Translations under genes and position numbers: made by a program
The notes under the pieces: model-generated
Told to the model about the DNA's origin: nothing
The model's input: only the letters and a program-made list of their open reading frames with translations
Databases searched by the model: none
Part shown: piece by piece, positions 42,884-48,220 of the stretch
How the letters are laid out: each line of letters begins with the position of its first letter
How positions within the stretch are numbered: position 1 is the first letter of the stretch
From: Verrucomicrobiales bacterium
Lineage (GTDB): Bacteria; Verrucomicrobiota; Verrucomicrobiia; Limisphaerales; JAYPXF01
Length of the DNA stretch: 48,220 nucleotides
Direction of reading: 5' to 3'
Assembly (NCBI GenBank): GCA_002715965.1
Contig: PBAL01000036.1
Coordinates: 1 to 48,220 of the forward strand

Positions 42884-45800
42884 CTACTTCCAGATCGATT
42901 TCAGCTCATTGACAACAAATTCGTCGATCTTCAGCGGCAGGTTGTCTTTGATGAAGATGTCTCGATTCTTCGGATCGGGGACAACCACGAAACTGGCAGC
43001 CGCCTGCCCATCGTTGACGAAGAGTTCGAGCGAGGCGCGATCGACCAGCACACGGAGGGTGACTTTGCCGTCGATCGGTGGCGCGGGAATGCGGCGGATG
43101 CCGTCGTCGCGGTAACGGCCCTTGCGTTTCCACGCGGCTTTTTCGCCGGCAGCACGTTTCGAGTTTACGAAAACAAACTCCTGGTCATCGCGTTCGTAGC
43201 GGATCTTCAAGCCACGAACATTGAGTGTGAACTGGGTGGCCTCGCAGCGGAGGGTCAGGTCGAGTAGTTCGCGTTTGAAGTCGCTGAATTTGCTGAGGGC
43301 TTGCTTGGCGGTGAGGTTGGTCAGCTTCCTCGTCTTGGTGTAGAGCTTTTCGATTTCTTTGACGGGATTCCGGTACAGGCGAATGCCATCAGGAGTGGTC
43401 CGCAGCGTGATCTCAACGGGGACAGACATCTGCTGCGTGAAGGGCATGCCGGCTTCGAGGAACGGTCGATAACCAGGCTGCTTGCTGCGAAGCCAACCGA
43501 CATGGACCGTGCGGCCGTCAGGGGCTTGGTTGAAGGCCTGGGCAGCATACCAGGCATCGCCGTATTCGAATCGCAGGCGATCACCGTTCTTGTCCTCCGC
43601 ACCAAAACCGTTCCATTTGGTACCATCGAATTCGCCAACTTCGTAACGGCCGGGCGCGTCGGCTATCACCCATTTTCGATTGTTCGGATTGCCGTCGACG
43701 GCAACGTGAAACATGTCGATGCACTCGGCGGCCTTGTTGGGGATGTCACGCATGATCTCCCAGTTGCGGAGGTCGGTGGATTTCCAAAGGCGGACCGCGC
43801 GGTCCTTGCCGCCGATCATCATGATGGTGACGTAGTGTTTGCCGGGCGCGTAGTAGAAGACGCGGGGATCGCGCTGGCCCCTGGAGAAGCCCTCCTGATG
43901 CGGAATGACCGGCTTGCCTCCATTGATCTTGATCCAGGTTCTTCCTTTGTCGGTGCTGTACGCACCGCCTTGGAAGAAATTGTCATGGGTGGCCGAGTAG
44001 AGGGCAAACAGCGTCTTCGTTTCACCGTGCTGCTTTCCAAGTGCGTTGAGTTCATCGACCACTGCCGATCCCGACCAGATGGCGTGGACACCGTCGGATC
44101 CATCGATCTTGGCGTACGGATTGATGGCGTGCGGGAGCTGTCTCCAGTGCATCAGATCCGTGCTGATGGCGTTGCCCCAGGACTTCGCGCCGCTGGCGTT
44201 GCCCTTGGCGAAGTGCTGGAAGAGCATGTGCCACTCGCCGTCGTAGTAGACCATGCCGTTCGGATCGTTGAGCCAGCCCATGCGGGAGGTGAAGTGGAAC
44301 TGCGGGCGCAGCGATTGATCGTAGCCGACCTGATCGTAGAGCGGAAAGGTGGACCATTCGTCTTTGAGCGTGATCCCCGGTTTCGGCGGTGGAATGTATT
44401 GGGCCGTCTTGGGTGAGACGTATTCGGACGGCTTGATCGGCGTGGGAGGTTGCGGTGTTGGTTCATCAGCCTGGGCCAGCGCCATCGGCAGTCTGGCCGG
44501 CATGGGGCGGTCGGATTGGAAGATATGATCGACGACAATGTGCCCCCAGCCGCCGGTGTGATTGTCGATGATCTTGATGACGGCTTCCTGACCTTTAAAC
44601 TCCGCGACGTCCAGCGTATGCCAGTCCAAGATTTCGCGGCCCTTGGTGTCCTTCAGCGAGTGACCGGTGGCGGAACGGACGGTCTTGTTCCCCACGTGAA
44701 GTTGCACACCGACGCGATCGAGGTGTTCGCCGCCACCAATCAGGAAGTTGATGTGTTTGCGTTCGATGCGGAACTTGGGTGAGACGAGTTCACCTTTGGA
44801 TTTATCCGCCTGGATATAGGTGTTCACGAATCCTTTGCCCAAGTAACCAGTCACGCGATTCCGCGGAAAGCCTGTGCGCGCCGGTTCCCTGCCCATGGCC
44901 TCACCCACGATCTGCCACTTTCCGTAGTCCTTGCCTTCGAAATCGGCGATCAGGATGTCCGCCTTTGCCGGCGCGTAGGGCGCCGGGATGAGGTCGACCC
45001 GTTGCGGACCCTGGCGAGGCTGGCGTTTGGGACGGTCGTTTTTCTTAACCAGTTTCTTTGCGGGATCGGTTTCGCTCTTGGGCAGCCATTTCTTGTGCTC
45101 GGCAATGAAGGAGGCGTACTTGGAATCGCCCGCCAGATTCTTCCATTCCCACGGATCGTTGTCGTGGTCGTAGAGTTCTTCGGTGCCGTCGTTGTAGCGG
45201 ATGTAGCGCCAGCGATCGGAACGGACGGCGTGGTTGCCACGGCCTTGGGTCATGATGGCGGGTCGAGTCCACTTGGTCTTGGGATTTCTAAGCAAGGGGA
45301 CGAGGCTCTGTCCATCGAGGTCGTTCTTCTTTGGTAAACCTGCCAGTTCCACGAGTGTCGGATAGATGTCCAGCAGGCTGACCGGCCGATCGATGACCGT
45401 GCCCGGCTGCGTGACACCGGGAGCGACGATGATAAAGGGAACGTGATTGGCCTTTTCCCAGAGGGTGAATTTCACGCAGGCGTTCTTGTCGCCAAGATGA
45501 TAGCCGTGATCGGACCAGAGGATGATGATCGTATCATTCGCGCGACCGGTTGCATCGAGTTGATCAACGAGACGTCCCACCATTTCGTCCGCATAGTCGG
45601 TGGAGGCTTGATAGCACTGGACCATCTTTTGAAGGCTGCCGGGGCGATCGACAGGCGGCTTGGTCGTTTTGTCGAAGATGAAGGCTTCCGTGCGGGACAT
45701 CTTCACGCCAGCCGGGGGGACATCATTCAGGTCGTCTTTTGGCCGAGGGGGCAGCTTCACCTGGTCGAACGGATAGCGGTCGAAGGTCTTCGGCGGCGCC

Positions 45801-47857
45801 CAGAATGGAAGATGTGGACGGAAGATGCCGGCGGCCAGGAACAAAGGTTTGTCGCGCGGTTCCGTCTTCATCAGTCCGTTGATGTGTTCGACGGTGTATT
45901 CGTCCGTCTGTTTCTCCACGTCGTGAACGCCCCAGTCCCAGCCGGCCGTCGTGAGTTGACGGGCGTCCTTGCCGCGAACGTAGCCGTTGTAATTGGTCGG
46001 TGGTCTATGGGCGTGGATGCGGAGATTGAAGAAGTCCTGGAACGAAGGGTTGTTCTTCCGATCGGCTCCCGTTCCGCCGTGGTGAAAGATCTTTCCACCA
46101 CCCTTGGTCGTGAAGCCATGCTGACCGAAATATTGCGGGAGCGTCACGACGTTTGGCAGCAGTTCCTGCCAAGGATTGCCGTTGCCATAAACGCCAGACG
46201 TGGTCGGAGCGAGCCCGGTGAGGATTGCCGTGCGGGAGGGGTTGCACGCAGGCACTACGCAATAGGCCTTGGAAAAAAAGGCACCGCGCGATGCCAGGCG
46301 CTCTAAGTTTGGCGTTTGGATCGGATTGTCTTGGTGGAAAAGAGTCGTCCAGTCGTTCATGTCATCAATCGCGATAAACAACACATCCGGACGCTTCTTT
46401 CGTAGCACAGGCGGCTCGCCTGTGTTCGGTGGTGTCTCAGGCAAGCCGCCTGAGCTACGAAGCCGGGCCAAAGTCGGAAGGCCAGCGGCAGATGAAAGCA
46501 GTGATTTGGGATTATCGACGAATGCGGCGGGACGTGTGTTGGTTTCGAGTTTCGCAACGTGTATATCGAGTAACGCTTTCATCGCTTTGACGCGATCTGG
46601 GTATTGGTCGGCGAGGTTGTTCTGTTCACCGATGTCCATATCGAGGTCGTAGAGCTCGGTCACCCAATCCGGCCGCTTGCGATAATGAACCAGTTTCCAG
46701 TTGCCCTGGCGGATACCGTCTTTTTCGTAGAAGAGTGTCCTGTGGGGTGATTTAGCGCCCGGTTTCCCAAGCAGGATGTCGCCGATGTCCTCCCCATCAA
46801 CAATGCGATCGTTGGGAACCTGCTGACCAGCCAGCTTGGCGATGGTTGGGAACAGATCCGTGGTGGTCATGATCTCGGGGGAGACACTGCCCGCCGGAAT
46901 CTTGCTCGGCCACCAAGCCAGCGTAGCGACACGCATATGTCCTTCATACTTCGGACCAAACTTCGCGCCGCGTAGCGGTCCACTGGAAGTCTTGCCGGCA
47001 CCGCCGTTGTCGTTGGTAAAGAAAACGAGTGTATTTTTGTCGATGCCGAGATCGCGGAGGGTTTGCAAGATGCGGCCCGTGCTGTTGTCGATCTCCGCGA
47101 TCAACGCGGTCATCACGTCGCCGTTGGCAGCTTCCAGTCGCTCCGGTTTGACCATGTGCGGCGCATGAACCGCCGCATGCGACACGTAAGCAAAGAACGG
47201 TCGGGATGCCTGCCCTGAGCCTGTCGAACGGGTGTTTCGCTTGATGAAATCAACCGCGGCATCCGTGATCGCGTCGGTGATTACCGCCTGGCTGTCCGCA
47301 TCCGGAATATGTGCGATCGGCTGGTTGTCCTTCATCCATGGCAAAGGCGGATAGTTGCGCTTCGGATTCCCCTTCACCCACATGTCGTTGGAATACGGAA
47401 TGCCTTCGTAGTCATCGAAGCCCTGGGACAACGGCATGAATCCCGGTTGGTCGCCAAGATGCCACTTGCCAAAACAACCCGTTACATACCCAGCCTTCTT
47501 CAACATCTCGGCGATGGTGATCTCACTTGGATTCAGCCCGCGTTTGTCCGCCGGAAACACGACACTCTTTCCCATCCCGATCCGGTCGGCATAGCAACCG
47601 GTCATCAGTGCCGCCCGTGAAGGTGTGCAGGCCGACGAACTCACATAGAAATCCGTCAACTTCATTCCCTCCGCCGCCATACGATCGAGGTGCGGCGTTG
47701 AACGGGAAGCCCCAAACGGTCCAATGTCGCCGTAGCCCATGTCGTCGATGAAGATGATGACGACGTTCGGCAAACGTTCCGTTTGATCGCCATGCGGCTT
47801 CGCCGCGTGAACCACGAAGACACCAAGGACACCAAGAAGGAGTTGTTTCGCAAACAT
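42884..47857 (-). CDS. Exported fusion: sulfatase - sulfatase - beta module - GH32 fructan hydrolase
   Basis: I chose ATG 47857, which starts a signal peptide (MFAKQLLLGVLGVFVVHA); the frame is open 62 codons upstream without protein character. The 1657-residue product has sulfatase domain 1 (about 29-450; CTPSR with Cys77, FTNDNGGAGKTSSGPLRG) and a linker of about 40 residues encoded partly by a palindromic repeat. Sulfatase domain 2 follows (about 488-930; iduronate-2-sulfatase-like, CNPSR with Cys538, LWSDHGYHLGDKN), then a module shared with another sulfatase here (about 970-1118), then GH32 (about 1180-1657). GH32 landmarks are WLNDPNG (nucleophile Asp1198), RDP (1329-1331) and AEC (acid/base Glu1378). 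It should desulfate and hydrolyse a beta-fructan or similar glycan outside the cytoplasm. Confidence 0.88.
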   Translation of the reverse strand: MFAKQLLLGVLGVFVVHAAKPHGDQTERLPNVVIIFIDDMGYGDIGPFGASRSTPHLDRMAAEGMKLTDFYVSSSACTPSRAALMTGCYADRIGMGKSVVFPADKRGLNPSEITIAEMLKKAGYVTGCFGKWHLGDQPGFMPLSQGFDDYEGIPYSNDMWVKGNPKRNYPPLPWMKDNQPIAHIPDADSQAVITDAITDAAVDFIKRNTRSTGSGQASRPFFAYVSHAAVHAPHMVKPERLEAANGDVMTALIAEIDNSTGRILQTLRDLGIDKNTLVFFTNDNGGAGKTSSGPLRGAKFGPKYEGHMRVATLAWWPSKIPAGSVSPEIMTTTDLFPTIAKLAGQQVPNDRIVDGEDIGDILLGKPGAKSPHRTLFYEKDGIRQGNWKLVHYRKRPDWVTELYDLDMDIGEQNNLADQYPDRVKAMKALLDIHVAKLETNTRPAAFVDNPKSLLSSAAGLPTLARLRSSGGLPETPPNTGEPPVLRKKRPDVLFIAIDDMNDWTTLFHQDNPIQTPNLERLASRGAFFSKAYCVVPACNPSRTAILTGLAPTTSGVYGNGNPWQELLPNVVTLPQYFGQHGFTTKGGGKIFHHGGTGADRKNNPSFQDFFNLRIHAHRPPTNYNGYVRGKDARQLTTAGWDWGVHDVEKQTDEYTVEHINGLMKTEPRDKPLFLAAGIFRPHLPFWAPPKTFDRYPFDQVKLPPRPKDDLNDVPPAGVKMSRTEAFIFDKTTKPPVDRPGSLQKMVQCYQASTDYADEMVGRLVDQLDATGRANDTIIILWSDHGYHLGDKNACVKFTLWEKANHVPFIIVAPGVTQPGTVIDRPVSLLDIYPTLVELAGLPKKNDLDGQSLVPLLRNPKTKWTRPAIMTQGRGNHAVRSDRWRYIRYNDGTEELYDHDNDPWEWKNLAGDSKYASFIAEHKKWLPKSETDPAKKLVKKNDRPKRQPRQGPQRVDLIPAPYAPAKADILIADFEGKDYGKWQIVGEAMGREPARTGFPRNRVTGYLGKGFVNTYIQADKSKGELVSPKFRIERKHINFLIGGGEHLDRVGVQLHVGNKTVRSATGHSLKDTKGREILDWHTLDVAEFKGQEAVIKIIDNHTGGWGHIVVDHIFQSDRPMPARLPMALAQADEPTPQPPTPIKPSEYVSPKTAQYIPPPKPGITLKDEWSTFPLYDQVGYDQSLRPQFHFTSRMGWLNDPNGMVYYDGEWHMLFQHFAKGNASGAKSWGNAISTDLMHWRQLPHAINPYAKIDGSDGVHAIWSGSAVVDELNALGKQHGETKTLFALYSATHDNFFQGGAYSTDKGRTWIKINGGKPVIPHQEGFSRGQRDPRVFYYAPGKHYVTIMMIGGKDRAVRLWKSTDLRNWEIMRDIPNKAAECIDMFHVAVDGNPNNRKWVIADAPGRYEVGEFDGTKWNGFGAEDKNGDRLRFEYGDAWYAAQAFNQAPDGRTVHVGWLRSKQPGYRPFLEAGMPFTQQMSVPVEITLRTTPDGIRLYRNPVKEIEKLYTKTRKLTNLTAKQALSKFSDFKRELLDLTLRCEATQFTLNVRGLKIRYERDDQEFVFVNSKRAAGEKAAWKRKGRYRDDGIRRIPAPPIDGKVTLRVLVDRASLELFVNDGQAAASFVVVPDPKNRDIFIKDNLPLKIDEFVVNELKSIWK
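46401..46459. repeat. REP-like double hairpin inside the fusion gene
   Basis: Two hairpins (46406-46424 CACAGGCG/CGCCTGTG; 46436-46454 CTCAGGC/GCCTGAG) are framed by CGTAG and CTACG. It stays in frame and encodes residues about 467-486 of the sulfatase-sulfatase linker (SSGGLPETPPNTGEPP). Related in layout to 2524-2673. Confidence 0.75.
47203..47232. repeat. CTGAGCCTGTCGAA-type short repeat inside sulfatase domain 1
   Basis: The core CCCTGAGCCTGTCGAA, a short sequence known to recur in many bacterial genomes, encodes an in-frame insert (RSTGSGQAS) between VDFIKRN and RPFFAYVSHA. The related pseudogene at 29700-30760 has no such insert. Confidence 0.65.
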
Positions 47858-48015
47858 GTCAGTTCTGGGATTGAAGCTCGATTGTGCCCTTACGGAAAGG
47901 TCCGATGGAGTGACCGATCTGGCCGAAAAGGTGACGCAGGCACCAAGCAAATTTGATGTGGCAGAACGATGGGGGCAGAATCTGAATCTCGGATTGCACG
48001 ACGTGACGGGTATAA

Positions 48016-48220
48016 TCAGGTTCCAAGTCCATAGAACACGCAACCCATTCGCTTGATGATCCCCATTTCCACATCAAGCCGATCGATGAAGATCTGAACG
48101 GCCTCACCCAGTTCCACGCGGGCCAGGACTTCGAACTTCCGGCCTGCGGCGAGCATCGACAAGATTGAGCGACAGATTGTGGGTCGGTAAACGCGTGCAG
48201 AGTAAGGTCTTTTCGTTGAC
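48016..48220 (-). CDS. C-terminus of an unrecognised protein, cut by the window edge
   Basis: The last 205 bases carry a minus-strand frame entering from the right edge and stopping at 48016-48018. The end (KFEVLARVELGEAVQIFIDR and LDVEMGIIKRMGCVFYGLGT) looks like a real small domain. The visible N-terminal part is less convincing. I do not recognise the family. It lies 158 bases upstream of the fusion gene, on the same strand. Confidence 0.4.
   Translation of the reverse strand, partial: STKRPYSARVYRPTICRSILSMLAAGRKFEVLARVELGEAVQIFIDRLDVEMGIIKRMGCVFYGLGT

Noticed and set aside
43301..44416. Plus-strand open frame of 371 codons
   Set aside because: Antisense to the GH32 domain, whose catalytic motifs are all on the minus strand.

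Overview
The window is a 48 kb piece of a bacterial chromosome of moderately high G+C. The gene content points to a heterotroph of the Planctomycetota-Verrucomicrobiota group, and I lean towards Verrucomicrobiota. The grounds are many formylglycine sulfatases, a PSD1/DUF1553 plus DUF1501 pair, a redoxin plus copper-monooxygenase pair, a VHL-beta metallopeptidase, a PQQ-propeller protein, and several families of short palindromic repeats. There is no rRNA, tRNA or CRISPR array that I can see. The assignment is inferred from gene families only.

Layout. Positions 1-553 hold a decayed transposase. Next comes the translation operon rpsP-KH protein-trmD-rplS (672-2313), with a clear terminator and without rimM between the KH gene and trmD. 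From 2.8 to 8.2 kb there are a Gfo/Idh/MocA oxidoreductase, a small membrane protein with an apparent frameshift, a YceI lipoprotein with a repetitive tail, a sulfatase and a CubicO-type serine hydrolase. From 8.7 to 11.5 kb lies a two-subunit 2-oxoacid:ferredoxin oxidoreductase (korA-korB, minus strand). A HAD phosphatase, a stand-alone receiver protein and a DUF885 peptidase-like protein follow.

Positions 14896-18265 are a tight plus-strand operon: two tandem thymidylate-kinase-like proteins (the second with Arg in place of the Walker A Lys), a ROK protein without its zinc cysteines, and a Ppx/GppA phosphatase. I regard this as the most interesting candidate for an undescribed system. From 19 to 26.4 kb are a redoxin/copper-monooxygenase pair, a zinc-ribbon membrane protein, degraded fragments, a VOC protein with an M14-peptidase/amidotransferase-like fusion, and the VHL-beta metallopeptidase. 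Two inverted copies of a roughly 112-bp two-hairpin repeat flank this stretch.

From 26.8 kb to the end are degradation-type genes: a PQQ/methyltransferase-like/malectin-like fusion; a minus-strand set of sulfatase, amidohydrolase, DUF1553 and DUF1501; a sulfatase pseudogene; further sulfatases; a UPF0175/DUF3368 toxin-antitoxin pair whose toxin is dead; and a 1657-residue protein joining two sulfatases, a beta-rich module and a GH32 fructan hydrolase. The linker between the two sulfatases is encoded by a palindromic repeat, and a second, unrelated short repeat sits in frame inside the first sulfatase domain.

The genome looks repeat-rich and in flux, with several single-base frameshifts. Some of these could be sequencing indels; the substitution stops in the toxin and the truncated sulfatase are more likely real decay. 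The sulfatases, GH32 domain, YceI, PQQ and PSD1 proteins carry signal sequences and suggest breakdown of sulfated polysaccharide and fructan outside the cytoplasm.
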